64,000 nt of DNA from DATFQI01 sp963831105 (GTDB taxonomy: Bacteria; Actinomycetota; Thermoleophilia; Solirubrobacterales; Solirubrobacteraceae), in contig CAWHOS010000009.1 in NCBI GenBank assembly GCA_963831105.1, forward strand, positions 558,001-622,000, written 5' to 3'. The notes beneath the pieces were generated by a model. It ran no database searches, was not told where the DNA came from, and saw only the letters and a list, made by a program, of their open reading frames with translations. Of the stretch, positions 29,025-37,783 are shown in pieces. How positions within the stretch are numbered: position 1 is the stretch's first letter; every line of letters begins with the position of its first letter. The position numbers and the translations under genes are program-made.

Positions 29025-31435
29025 GCGGCTCGCCCCCGAGGCGCTCGGCCACGGCGGCGTCGATCTTCGCGCGCCGCTGCGCGACCTCCTCGTCGGTGAG
29101 CGTCCGGTCGGGCGCCCGGAACTCCATCCGGATCGCCAGCGACGTGCGCTCGCCGGTCGCGTAGACGTCGAACACGTCCGCCCCGGCCAGCAGCGCGCCG
29201 CCCGCCTCGCGCACCACCGCGAGCACGTCGGCGGCGGCGACCGAGGCCGGGAACCACCACGCCCGGTCCTGGCGCACGGACGGGAACGAGGTCAGGTCGC
29301 GGTAGTGCGGCTCCAGCTGGGCGTGGCGGGCGAGCACGGCCAGCTCGAGCTCGAAGCCCGCGGCCTGCTCGACGTCCCAGCCCGCGGCGACCGCCGGGTG
29401 CAGCTCGCCGAGCCAGCCGGCCGGCTCGCCGCCGATCAGCACGCGCGCGGCGCGCCCGGGGTGCAGGAACGGCTGCGGCGCCGGCTCGACGGACCAGTCG
29501 GCGCGGATCGCCCGCAGCACGGCCTCGAGCACGCCCTTGGCCGCGAAGAAGTCCGCGCGCGGCGGCGCGGGCTCGCGCCAGGAGGCCGGCCGCAGCGCGC
29601 CCGTGAGCAGGGCGGCGAGCATCGTGTGCTCGTCGGGCAGCGGCGCGGTGGCGCGCGGCTCGTCCGGGCGCGGGGCGTCGAGGTAGATGGCGCCGACCTC
29701 GAACAGCCGCACGTCGGGCAGCCCGCGCGAGCGGTTGCGGCGCACGCCGTCCAGCAGCGAGCCGAGCAGCGTGGTGCGCAGCGTCGACTGCTCCTCGGAC
29801 ATCGGGTTGCGCAGCCGCACCGGGCGCCCGCGCAGGTCGCCGGCCGGCAGGCGCAGCCGGGCGGGCAGGTCGGGCGCCGCGAAGCTCCAGCCGACGGCCT
29901 CGGAGAGCCCGGCGCCGACCAGCGCGTCCTCGACGCGGCGGCGCACCTTCTGGGCGGGCTCCAGCCGGCCGCTGGCGCCGCGGCGCGAGGGCAGCGTGAC
30001 CGGGAGCTTCTCGAGCCCCCACAGCCGCGCGACCTCCTCGACGAGGTCGGCCTCGCGCGTGACGTCGTTGCGGCGGAAGGCGGGCACGGAGACGTCGAGG
30101 CCGTCCTCGGCCTCCTCGACGCCGAACTCGAGCGCGGCCAGGATGCGGGCCGACTCCTCGCGCGGGACCGCCGTGCCGAGCAGCCGCTCGACCTTCTCGT
30201 CGCGCAGCCGGATCGTCTGCGGCGCCGGACCCTTCGCCGCCGACGTCGATCGTGCCCTCCACCAGCCGCGCGCCCGTCAGCTCGAGCATCAGCTTGGTGG
30301 CGACGATCTGGCCGTCCATCGCCTGCTCGGGCGCGAGGCCCTTCTCGAAGCGCCCGGAGGCCTCCGTGCGCAGGGCGAGCTTGGTCGAGGTGCGCTGGAG
30401 GCTCGGGCCGTGCCAGTTGGCGGCCTCCATCAGCACGCGCGTGGTGGTCCCGCGGACCTCGGAGCGCTCGCCGCCCATCAGGCCGGCGATCGACGTCGGG
30501 CCGTCCTCGTCGGCGATCAGCAGGACGCTGGGGTCGAGCGTGCGCTCGACGTCGTCGAGCGTCGTCATCTTCTCGCCCTCGCGGGCGCGCCGCACGGTGA
30601 GCTTTCCGCCGGCGACGAGGTCGAAGTCGAAGGCGTGCAGCGGCTGCCCGGTGAGCAGCATCGCGAAGTTGGTGATGTCGACGACGTTGTTGATCGGGCG
30701 CTGGCCGGCGGCGGACAGGCGCGCCTTCAGCCACGCCGGCGACGGGCCGATCGTGACGTCCTCGAACAGCCGCGCGGTGAAGCGCGGGCAGAGGTCGGGG
30801 TCCTCGACGACGACCTCGGCGCCCGGGACGTCGCCGGGGGTGCCCGGGTCGTCGGCCCACGGCGGCGGCGAGAGCGCCGCGCCCGTGATCGCGTGCACCT
30901 CGCGGGCGACGCCGTAGACGCTCAGGCAGTCGGGCCGGTTGGGCGTGATCTCGAGCTCGAGCACGTCGGTGGAGATCGGCAGCGCGTCGGCCAGCGGAGC
31001 GCCCGCCTCGAGGTCCTCCGGCAGCACCATGATCCCGTCGTGCTCGCCGCCGATCGCGACCTCGTCCTCGGCGAGGATCATCCCGCGCGATTCCTGGCCG
31101 CGCAGCTTGGCCTTCTTGAGCTTGGTGCCGTCGGGCATGATCGCGCCCGGCGAGGCGACCGCGACGGTCTGGCCCGCCGCGACGTTCGGCGCGCCGCAGA
31201 CGATCTGGTGCGGCTCGCCCTCGCCGACGTCGACCGTGCAGACCGTCAGGCGGTCCGCGTCGGGATGGCGCTCGGCCGTCAGGACCTTGCCGATCCGGAA
31301 GTGCTCGAGCGCGGCGACGCCGTGGCGGTGCACGCGGTCGACCTCCGTGCCGGTCATGGCGAGCCGGGTCGCCAGCTCGTCCGCCGACAGGCCGGGGTCC
31401 ACGTGGTCGTGCAGCCAGAGCAGCGGCAGCCTCAT
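29017..31435 (-). CDS. pheT: Phenylalanyl-tRNA synthetase beta subunit (apparent one-base insertion)
   Basis: The large subunit of PheRS, about 805 residues once one base is removed. The N-terminus (MRLPLLWLHDHVDPGLSADE) leads into the tRNA-binding EMAP-like domain (KVLTAERHPDADRLTVCTVD), then the B3/B4 editing region (NRPDCLSVYGVAREVHAITG). The frame breaks near 30230 (GGCGAAGGGTCC where GGCGAGGGTCC is expected) and resumes through the B5 and catalytic-like core to the ferredoxin-fold anticodon-binding end (DLTSFPSVRQDRAWWFP). Its ATG overlaps the pheS stop (ATGA). Confidence 0.94.
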
Positions 31436-32481
31436 CCGAACTGCTCCAGGAAGCGCAGGTCGTTCTCGTAGAGCATCCGCAGGTCCGGCACGCCGTGCTT
31501 GAGGAACGCGATCCGCTCGATCCCCATGCCGAACGCGAAGCCCTGCATGCGATCCGGGTCGTAGCCGTGCTCGCGCACGTAGCCGAACACGTTCGGGTCG
31601 ACCATGCCGGCGCCGAGGATCTCGATCCACGCGGTGCCCTTGCACAGCGGGCAGCGCGAGCCGTCGCGCAGCAGGCCGCCCTTGCAGTTGAAGCAGCTCA
31701 CGTCGCACTCGATGCTGGGCTCGGTGAAGGGGAAGAAGTGCGGGCGCAGGCGCACGTCGCGGTCGTCGCCGAAGATCGCGCGGGCGAACGCGAGCAGCGT
31801 GCCCTGGAGGTCGGCGAGCGTGATGTCCTCGTCGACCGCGAGGCCCTCGACCTGGTGGAACTGCGGCGTGTGCGTGGCGTCGTTGTCGCGCCGGTAGGTG
31901 CGGCCGGGGACGACGATGTACAGCGGCGGCGGGCCGAGCTCCATCGAGCGCACCTGCATCGGCGAGGTGTGCGTGCGCAGGACGACGTCGTCGGAGACGT
32001 AGAAGGTGTCGCTCTCCAGCCGCGCCGGGTGCTGCGGCGCGTGGTTGAGCGCGTCGAAGTTGTAGTAGACGAGCTCGGTCTCGGGGCCCTCGACGACGCG
32101 GAAGCCCAGGCCGGTGAAGACGTCCTCGATCTCGCGCCGGGTGGCGGTGATCAGGTGGTGGCGGCCGACGGGCGCGACGGGGCTGCCGGGCAGCGTGACG
32201 TCGAGCACGTCGGCGGCCAGGCGCGACTCGAGCTCGGCGCCCTCGAGCGCCTCCTTGCGCGCCTCGATCGCGCCGTCGAGCGCGCGCCGGGCCTCGTTGG
32301 CGGCGCGGCCGACCGCGCCGCGCTCCTCCGGCGGCAGCTGCGCGACCCCGCGCAGCAGGTTCGGCAGCTCGGCCTTGCGACCGAGGAAGCGCACGCGCAC
32401 GTCCTCGAGCGCGGCCGTGTCGGTGGCGCCCGCCACGGCGGCCTCGCCCTGCTGGCGCAGCTCGGCGATCCGGTCAAGCAT
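31432..32481 (-). CDS. pheS: Phenylalanyl-tRNA synthetase alpha subunit
   Basis: The 349-residue catalytic subunit of PheRS. An N-terminal coiled coil (~1-90) precedes the class II core. Visible are motif 2 (YRRDNDATHTPQFHQVEGL) and motif 3 (GFAFGMGIERIAFLKHGV). Between them is a CDVSCFNCKGGLLRDG-SRCPLCKG insertion with four spaced cysteines, a zinc-ribbon-like loop seen in some PheS proteins. It starts at ATG 32481, overlapping the upstream methyltransferase by 8 bp, and its stop overlaps pheT. Confidence 0.97.
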   Translation of the reverse strand: MLDRIAELRQQGEAAVAGATDTAALEDVRVRFLGRKAELPNLLRGVAQLPPEERGAVGRAANEARRALDGAIEARKEALEGAELESRLAADVLDVTLPGSPVAPVGRHHLITATRREIEDVFTGLGFRVVEGPETELVYYNFDALNHAPQHPARLESDTFYVSDDVVLRTHTSPMQVRSMELGPPPLYIVVPGRTYRRDNDATHTPQFHQVEGLAVDEDITLADLQGTLLAFARAIFGDDRDVRLRPHFFPFTEPSIECDVSCFNCKGGLLRDGSRCPLCKGTAWIEILGAGMVDPNVFGYVREHGYDPDRMQGFAFGMGIERIAFLKHGVPDLRMLYENDLRFLEQFG

Positions 32482-33188
32482 GACCGCGGATCCTACGATC
32501 GAGCTCGTAGAGGGCGACGGTCGCCGCCATCCCGGCGTTGAGCGACTCCGACCGGATCGGGATGTGCGCGACCTCGTCGCAGGCGGCCACGACCGCGGCG
32601 GGCAGCCCCTCGCGCTCCGCCCCGACCACCACCGTCACGTCACCGGCGAGCTCCACCGCGTCGAGCGACGCTCCCCGGCGGGCCACCAGCGCGATCCGCC
32701 GCCCGGGCAGCTCGCCCACCTCGCGCACGCGGGCGACCGGCATCTCGAACAGCGCGCCCATCGAGGCGCGGACGGCCTTGTGGCCGTACGGGTCGGCGCT
32801 GCCGGGTCCGAGCGCGACCTGGCCGCGCCGAAGGCGAGCGCGGAGCGCAGCGCCGTGCCGACGTTGCCGGGGTCGTTGACGCCCCACAGGGCGAGGCAGA
32901 GCGGGCCGAGCGGGCGCCGGCGGCCCAGCGCATGCCGTAGACGCCGAGCGCGCGCGTGCCCGAGCCGAGCTGGGAGACGCCGGCGAGCACGTGCGGCGCG
33001 ACCGGCACGCCCGCCAGGCCGCTGCCCTCGGCGGCGTAGAGCGCCTCGGGCTCCCAGCCCGCGCGCGCGGCCGCCTCGATCAGGTCCTCACCCTCGGCGA
33101 CGAACTGCCGCAGCTTGTCCCGCCACTTGCGGCCGGCGAGCTTGCGGACCTCCTTGAGCTGTTCGTTGTGGGGGCTGGTGATCGTCAT
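32474..33188 (-). CDS. SpoU/TrmH-family RNA 2'-O-methyltransferase (two apparent one-base losses)
   Basis: The N-terminal part is MTITSPHNEQLKEVRKLAGR with FVAEGEDLIEAAARAGWEPE, the substrate-binding domain of TrmH/RlmB-type enzymes. The frame shifts near 32925. It continues as PLGPLCLALWGVNDPGNVGT (SpoU motif 1), then shifts again near 32820 and ends normally with TVVVGAEREGLPAAVVAACD and PIRSESLNAGMAATVALYEL (motifs 2 and 3, knot cofactor site). Adding two bases gives 239 codons. It follows a terminator and leads the pheST-arg chain. Confidence 0.88.
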
Positions 33189-33202
33189 GTTCGGATCCGG
33201 GC

Positions 33203-33239
33203 AAAAAAATGGGCGCCGCTCCGGTCAGGAGGGGCGCCC
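33203..33239 (-). terminator. Rho-independent terminator after rplT
   Basis: Read on the minus strand, GGGCGCC-C-CTCC-TGACC-GGAG-C-GGCGCCC forms a stem of 11 pairs with one mismatch and a 5-nt loop, followed by ATTTTTTT. It lies between the rplT stop (33264) and the methyltransferase start (33188), so it separates the rpmI-rplT transcript from the pheS-arg chain. Confidence 0.92.
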
Positions 33240-33263
33240 GTGAGGTGGGTCTGTCGTCGCCGG

Positions 33264-33623
33264 TCAGGCCGTCGACGCCTCGCGGGCGCTCTCGGCAAAT
33301 CGGCGGAAGGTCTCGGGGTCGCGCACGGCGATGTCGGCCAGCACCTTGCGGTCCAGCTCGATCCCGGCCAGCTTGAGGCCGTGCATGAACGTGCCGTAGG
33401 ACATCCCGTTCTGGCGCGCGGCGGCGTTGATGCGGGTGATCCAGAGGCGGCGGAAGTCGCGCTTGCGGTTGCGGCGGTCGCGATACGCGTAGGAGTCCGC
33501 CTTCATGACGGCTTCCTTGGCGCGCTTGTAGGAGGAGTGCGCCTCCCCGCGGAAGCCCTTCGCGCGCTCGAGCGTCGCGCGGCGCTTCTTGCGGGCGTGG
33601 ACGGAGCGCTTGACGCGGGTCAC
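33264..33623 (-). CDS. rplT: 50S ribosomal protein L20
   Basis: A 119-residue L20 with the usual basic N-terminus (TRVKRSVHARKKRRATLERA) and the conserved WITRINAAARQNGMSYGTFM section. L20 binds 23S rRNA early in 50S assembly and in many bacteria represses its own operon. The GTG start overlaps the rpmI stop (GTGA). A strong terminator follows. Confidence 0.98.
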   Translation of the reverse strand: MTRVKRSVHARKKRRATLERAKGFRGEAHSSYKRAKEAVMKADSYAYRDRRNRKRDFRRLWITRINAAARQNGMSYGTFMHGLKLAGIELDRKVLADIAVRDPETFRRFAESAREASTA

Positions 33624-33823
33624 TTGTCGTAGCCCCCCAGCAGCTTCGTGGCGCGCTTGGCGTCGGGATCCTTGAGCGTCATCGGCCGGCCGAAATCGCG
33701 CTTGCGCTTCGGCGACTTCTTCTCGAGGATGTGGCTCGAGAAGGCGTGACGGGCGCGGATCTTGCCGTTGGCCGTCTTCTTGAAGCGCTTCTTCGCGCCG
33801 GAGTGGGTCTTCATCTTCGGCAT
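33620..33823 (-). CDS. rpmI: 50S ribosomal protein L35
   Basis: A 67-residue L35 starting MPKMKTHSGAKKRFKKTANG, with KIRARHAFSSHILEKKSPKR, a full match to the family. It is directly followed by rplT. It is not adjacent to infC, from which it is separated by two unrelated genes. A TATACT box 11 nt upstream suggests its own promoter. Confidence 0.98.
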   Translation of the reverse strand: MPKMKTHSGAKKRFKKTANGKIRARHAFSSHILEKKSPKRKRDFGRPMTLKDPDAKRATKLLGGYDK

Positions 33824-33834
33824 GCCGGGCGGCC

Positions 33835-33840
33835 AGTATA
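33835..33840 (-). promoter_or_regulatory. Probable -10 box for rpmI-rplT
   Basis: TATACT on the minus strand sits 11 nt before the rpmI ATG, in the 27-bp gap after the methyltransferase gene. No good -35 is visible. The same hexamer appears in the infC promoter, which fits separate but similar control of the split ribosomal operon. Confidence 0.55.
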
Positions 33841-33850
33841 GGAGGTTCGC

Positions 33851-34486
33851 TCAGCGCTCCCGGCGCGCCAGCACGATCTGCCACCGGTCCTGCATCGAGA
33901 GCGCGCCGGCGCCTGGCGAGTGGGTCGCGAGCATCTCCTCGTAGCGCCCGCGCGCCGCCGCGGGCACCCCGAACGGCACCGCCACCGCCTCCCAGGCGGC
34001 GTCCAGGGACTCGAACCCGAGCCCGAAGGCGTGGGTGCGCGACTCGACCTCGGCGCCACGCAGCCGCCGGCTCGCCGTCTCCTCGTCACCCCACAGCAGC
34101 GGCGACGGGCCGTCGTAGGCGGCCAGCAGCAGCGTGCGCGCGACGAGCGAGCGCGGCAGCGGCGCCGCCAGCGCGAGCAGCCCGCCGGGCTCGAGGACGC
34201 GCAGCAGCTCCCGCGCCGCCCGCTTGGGCCGCGGGGCCAGGGACACGCCGAGCACGGACACGATCGCCCGCGCGCTCTGATCGCCGAAGGGCAGCGCGTC
34301 GAGCTGCGTATGCGCGCCGGCGGAGAGGTCCAGCGCGCCCTCCCCCGCGATCTCGCGCAGGAGCGCGCTCAGCGGCTCCAGCGCCGCCATCAGGGCGGGC
34401 GCGCCGTCCGGCAGCGGGTACGGGCGCGGCGGGCCGGTCCGCTCGGGGAAGCGGAGCGTCAGCAGCGAGCGCCGGGAGAGTCCCAC
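33851..34486 (-). CDS. Methyltransferase-like protein
   Basis: A 211-residue protein resembling a class I SAM methyltransferase of the Methyltransf_11 type. DALPFGDQSARAIVSVLGV corresponds to the motif after the cofactor acid, and RAARELLRVLEPGGLLALAA to the conserved PGG turn. The glycine-rich cofactor loop is poor (GALDLSAGAHTQLDALPF), so catalytic activity is uncertain. GTG start at 34486 is chosen over longer options that would run into the divergent gene. It sits between infC and rpmI, 27 bp before rpmI. Confidence 0.65.
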   Translation of the reverse strand: MGLSRRSLLTLRFPERTGPPRPYPLPDGAPALMAALEPLSALLREIAGEGALDLSAGAHTQLDALPFGDQSARAIVSVLGVSLAPRPKRAARELLRVLEPGGLLALAAPLPRSLVARTLLLAAYDGPSPLLWGDEETASRRLRGAEVESRTHAFGLGFESLDAAWEAVAVPFGVPAAARGRYEEMLATHSPGAGALSMQDRWQIVLARRER

Positions 34487-34557
34487 GAGCCGATCGTACG
34501 GCTCACGCGCGCGACATCCGGGTAGGGGCGGACGAAGCCACCCTCGGGAGGGGATCC

Positions 34558-36018
34558 GTGCACACACGCAGGTCGTTCATCCTTCGCGGCGCGTTGGGCG
34601 CCGGCGCACTGGCGATCGCGACCGGGCCGCGCATCGCGCTCGGCGCCGGCAGCAGCGGGTACGGCCCGCTCCTGCCCGATCCGGGCGGCCTCCTGGACCT
34701 GCCCGAGGGCTTCAAGTACCGGGTGCTGCAGACCTCGGACGACCGCCTCTCCGACGGCAAGCCGGTCCCGGACCACTTCGACGGCATGGCCGCCTTCCCG
34801 GGGCCCGACGGCTCGACGATCCTCGTGCGCAACCACGAGCTGCGCCCGGCCGACGCCGCGACCAAGACGCCCGTGGTCGGCTCCAACCCGTACCGCGCCG
34901 ACGGCGTCGCCGGCACCACCGGGCTGCTCGTCGGCCGCGACGGCCGGCTCAAGCGCTCCTTCGTGACTTCGTCGGGCACGCTGACCAACTGCGCCGGCGG
35001 CGCGATGCCGTGGGGCACGTGGATCACGTGCGAGGAGGACCGCACGACGGAGCACGGCTACTGCTTCGAGGTCGACCCGCGGAACCCCGAGAACGCGCTC
35101 TCGCGCACGCCGATCCGCGACATGGGGTTCTTCTCGCACGAGGCGTGCGACGTGGACCCGAGCACGGGGATCGTCTACCTCACCGAGGACGACGCCCGCC
35201 TGCCGATCCCGCCCGATCCCTCCACGGAGGTCCCCGGCGAGTCGCGCTCGAGCTTCCTGTACCGCTACCTGCCGGAGGACCCGCGCCCGCGGCCGGGCGC
35301 GCTGCAGCGCGGCGGCCGGCTCCAGGCGCTCTCGATCGCCGAGCGCCCGTCCTACAACCTCGACCTCGGCAAGACGGGCGATCGGTACACGGTCGTCTGG
35401 ACCGACGTCCGGCCCGAGCAGGCGCACGAGGACGCGCTGGCCAAGGGTTGCGCGCGCTTCAACCGGCTGGAGGGCTCGTTCTTCTCCGGCGGGGCGTTCT
35501 GGTTCGACGACACGGCCGGCGGCGAGGCGAGGCTGGGCCAGATCTTCCGCTACCTCCCGAGCTCGAACCGGCTCGAGCTGTTCCTCGAAGGGTCCTCGTC
35601 CGCCCAGATGGAGTCACCGGACAACATGACCATCACGCCGTGGGGCGACCTCTGGTTCGTCGAGGACGGCCCGGGCTCGCAGCGGGTGATGGGCGTGACG
35701 CCGCGCGGCGACACGTACGTGTTCGCGGAGAACCGCCTCGTGGGCGCCGAGGAGGGCGATGCGACCGAGCTGGCCGGGCCGACCTTCGCGCCCGACGGCA
35801 AGACGTTCTTCGTGAACCTCTACGACCCCGGCCACACGCTCGCGATCACGGGCCCGTTCCGCAGCCGCCGCGACGACGGCACGGCGCTGGCGTCCGCGGC
35901 GCCACGGCACGCGCACGCGCCGGGTCTCACGGGCGAGCTCGCCGAGTACGCGGCCAAGAACGGCCGCACACCGTGGGAGGCGGCGGCCTTCCAGGCGCTG
36001 GGCGCGAGCGTGACCTAG
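34558..36018 (+). CDS. PhoX-family phosphatase-like protein with Tat signal
   Basis: A 486-residue exported protein. The N-terminus has a twin-arginine signal (HTRRSFILRGALGAGALA). The body matches the DUF839/PhoX beta-propeller family: ILVRNHELRP, WGTWITCEEDRTTEHGYCFE, MGFFSHEACDVDP, CARFNRLEGSFFSGGAFWF and ESPDNMTITPWGDLW are all typical metal-cofactor segments. PhoX enzymes are calcium/iron alkaline phosphatases, but activity in this subgroup is untested. GTG start, with GGGAGGGG just upstream. It is convergent with infC and interrupts the usual infC-rpmI-rplT order. Confidence 0.88.
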   Translation: MHTRRSFILRGALGAGALAIATGPRIALGAGSSGYGPLLPDPGGLLDLPEGFKYRVLQTSDDRLSDGKPVPDHFDGMAAFPGPDGSTILVRNHELRPADAATKTPVVGSNPYRADGVAGTTGLLVGRDGRLKRSFVTSSGTLTNCAGGAMPWGTWITCEEDRTTEHGYCFEVDPRNPENALSRTPIRDMGFFSHEACDVDPSTGIVYLTEDDARLPIPPDPSTEVPGESRSSFLYRYLPEDPRPRPGALQRGGRLQALSIAERPSYNLDLGKTGDRYTVVWTDVRPEQAHEDALAKGCARFNRLEGSFFSGGAFWFDDTAGGEARLGQIFRYLPSSNRLELFLEGSSSAQMESPDNMTITPWGDLWFVEDGPGSQRVMGVTPRGDTYVFAENRLVGAEEGDATELAGPTFAPDGKTFFVNLYDPGHTLAITGPFRSRRDDGTALASAAPRHAHAPGLTGELAEYAAKNGRTPWEAAAFQALGASVT

Positions 36019-36025
36019 CCGCCGG

Positions 36026-36697
36026 CTAGATCTGGTTCGGGTCGATCGCGGCCGGCTCGGCGGAGCCGGCCGGCTTCTGCTGCGGCTTGGCGCGCTCTTC
36101 GGCTGCCTTGTGATCGTTCGCGGCCGCGGCGGCGGCCTCGTCCTCGGCGGCGGTGCGCGTCGGCGCGAGCATCATCGTCATGTTGCGGCCGTCCTGCTGG
36201 GGCCGCTGCTCGATCGTGGCCAGCTCGCCGAGGTCCTCCGCGAGGCGGTTGAGGATCATCTCCCCGCGCTCGGGGTGGGCCATCTCGCGGCCGCGGAACA
36301 TGATCGTCACCTTGACCTTGTCGCGCGCCTTGAGGAAGCGCTCGACGTGGCCCTTCTTGGTGTCGTAGTCGTGCTGCGCGATCTTCGGGCGGAACTTGAT
36401 CTCCCGCACGTTGATCTGCGTCTGGTGCTTGCGCGCGGCCTTCTGCTTCTGGTTCTGCTCGTACTTGTACTTCGAGTAGTCCAGGATGCGGCAGACCGGG
36501 GGCTTGGCCTCCGGGGCGACCTCGACGAGGTCGAGATCGCGCTCCTGCGCTTGGCGCAGGGCGTCCTGCGTCTTCATGATGCCGACCTGCTGACCCGTCT
36601 CGTCGATGAGCCGGACCTCGGGAACGCGAATGCGCTCGTTGATCCGGGTGGGGTCGCGCTCCGGCGGCTGCCGATCGAACCTTCTGGGGACCGGCAC
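36026..36697 (-). CDS. infC: Translation initiation factor IF-3
   Basis: A 223-residue IF-3. Seen: RINERIRVPEVRLIDETGQQ at the N-terminus, the linker KPPVCRILDYSKYKYEQNQK, and the C-terminal domain KVTIMFRGREMAHPERGEMI. An Ala/Glu/Lys-rich tail of about 40 residues is added, as in many actinobacteria. Start is GTG at 36697; IF-3 genes often use rare starts. A promoter lies at 36764-36790. It ends 7 bp from the convergent PhoX-like gene. Confidence 0.97.
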   Translation of the reverse strand: MPVPRRFDRQPPERDPTRINERIRVPEVRLIDETGQQVGIMKTQDALRQAQERDLDLVEVAPEAKPPVCRILDYSKYKYEQNQKQKAARKHQTQINVREIKFRPKIAQHDYDTKKGHVERFLKARDKVKVTIMFRGREMAHPERGEMILNRLAEDLGELATIEQRPQQDGRNMTMMLAPTRTAAEDEAAAAAANDHKAAEERAKPQQKPAGSAEPAAIDPNQI

Positions 36698-36763
36698 TAG
36701 AGGTGTCTGCGGCGCGTCAAGAAGAGCGCGGCGCGGTGTGGGAACGCGTAATCAAGGCCTCGG

Positions 36764-36790
36764 AGTATAGCGGCGCAGCGGTCGTGTCAA
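36764..36790 (-). promoter_or_regulatory. Promoter of infC
   Basis: On the minus strand TTGACA (36785-36790) and TATACT (36764-36769) are separated by 15 bp, shorter than the ideal 17 but both near consensus. It leaves a leader of roughly 60 nt before the infC GTG. Confidence 0.65.
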
Positions 36791-36824
36791 GGCGCTACCG
36801 TGTCTCACCAGTGGAGGCGTACCG

Positions 36825-37778
36825 ATGGTGAGAACCCGGTTGGCGACGTTCGCCGCCCTCCTGCTGCTGGCGGGCTGCGGCGGCGGTGACGGCGCGCCAC
36901 GCGCGGCGCACGGCACCCCGTCCCCCGAGGCGACCGCGGCGGCCGCGAAGGCGAAGGGGCCGATCGGCTCGGACGCGCCCGTGCTCGTGGAGATGACGAT
37001 GCAGCGCCCCGGCGCGCTGCTGGACAAGATCACCATCCACACCGACGGCTACGGGCTGTTCGACCGGCCGTCGGGCGGCGTCGGGCGGGTGCAGCGCGAC
37101 GTCGTGGTCCGGCCCGCGGTCCTGCGCCGGCTGCGCGCGAGCCTGAAGGCGCTGCCGCGCAGTGTCGGCGGCCCCGCCGGGGAGCCCGCGGCGAACTTCG
37201 CGACCTACATCCTCCGCTACCACGCCCGCACCTTCGTGGCCAAGCAGGGCGCGGAGCCGGCGCCGCTGCGCGCCCCGATGCGGACCATCCGGGCGATGCT
37301 GCTCGACGGCGAGGGGATCGAGAAGGTCACGCGCGAGCGGCTCGGCGGCGTCGCCGGCGCGACGCACCTGTCGGACGTCGGCAAGGACCGGCCCGCGCCC
37401 GAGCTCGTGTTCTTCCAGCGCCAGGGCGCCGGCGGGGCGACGCTGGACACGTTCACGGTCCGCCGTGACGGCACCGCGCGGCTGGAGAAGCGCTACGGCG
37501 GCGCGGGCGGCCGCTTCAAGGACCTCGAGCTGCGCCGCGGCGTGCTGCCGCGGCTGAAGGCGGCGCTCGCCCGGCTGCCGCGCTCGGGCACGCTCGAGCG
37601 GGGCACCCCGGACCCGGGCGGCGCGAACTACCTGATGCGCTACCGCGGCGAGACGCTCACGGGGCGCCAGGGGGCGATCTCCCCGCGGGCGCGCCCTGCG
37701 GTGGAGCTGCTCGACGGCTTCATCGACGGGATCGGCGTCGAGCGGGCGACGCGGGAGACCGCGACCAACAACCCCTGA
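36825..37778 (+). CDS. Lipoprotein with two homologous domains
   Basis: A 317-residue lipoprotein. The signal ends in the lipobox LLLAGC at about residues 14-19, followed by GGGDG. Two similar domains follow, one at ~50-165 and one at ~185-310. Each has a DG-rich beta start, an 'LR(R)LRASLKALPRS' / 'LPRLKAALARLPRSG' helix, a tyrosine strand (YILRYHARTF / YLMRYRGETL) and an ending GIEKVTRE / GVERATRE. This is a clear internal duplication. A GGAGG ribosome-binding site precedes the ATG. Function unknown. Confidence 0.85.
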   Translation: MVRTRLATFAALLLLAGCGGGDGAPRAAHGTPSPEATAAAAKAKGPIGSDAPVLVEMTMQRPGALLDKITIHTDGYGLFDRPSGGVGRVQRDVVVRPAVLRRLRASLKALPRSVGGPAGEPAANFATYILRYHARTFVAKQGAEPAPLRAPMRTIRAMLLDGEGIEKVTRERLGGVAGATHLSDVGKDRPAPELVFFQRQGAGGATLDTFTVRRDGTARLEKRYGGAGGRFKDLELRRGVLPRLKAALARLPRSGTLERGTPDPGGANYLMRYRGETLTGRQGAISPRARPAVELLDGFIDGIGVERATRETATNNP

Positions 37779-37783
37779 GCGCC

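Noticed and set aside
32482..33263. T-box or phenylalanine attenuator before pheST
   Set aside because: The region is occupied by the SpoU methyltransferase gene and a plain terminator. No Phe-rich leader peptide or T-box sequence was found.
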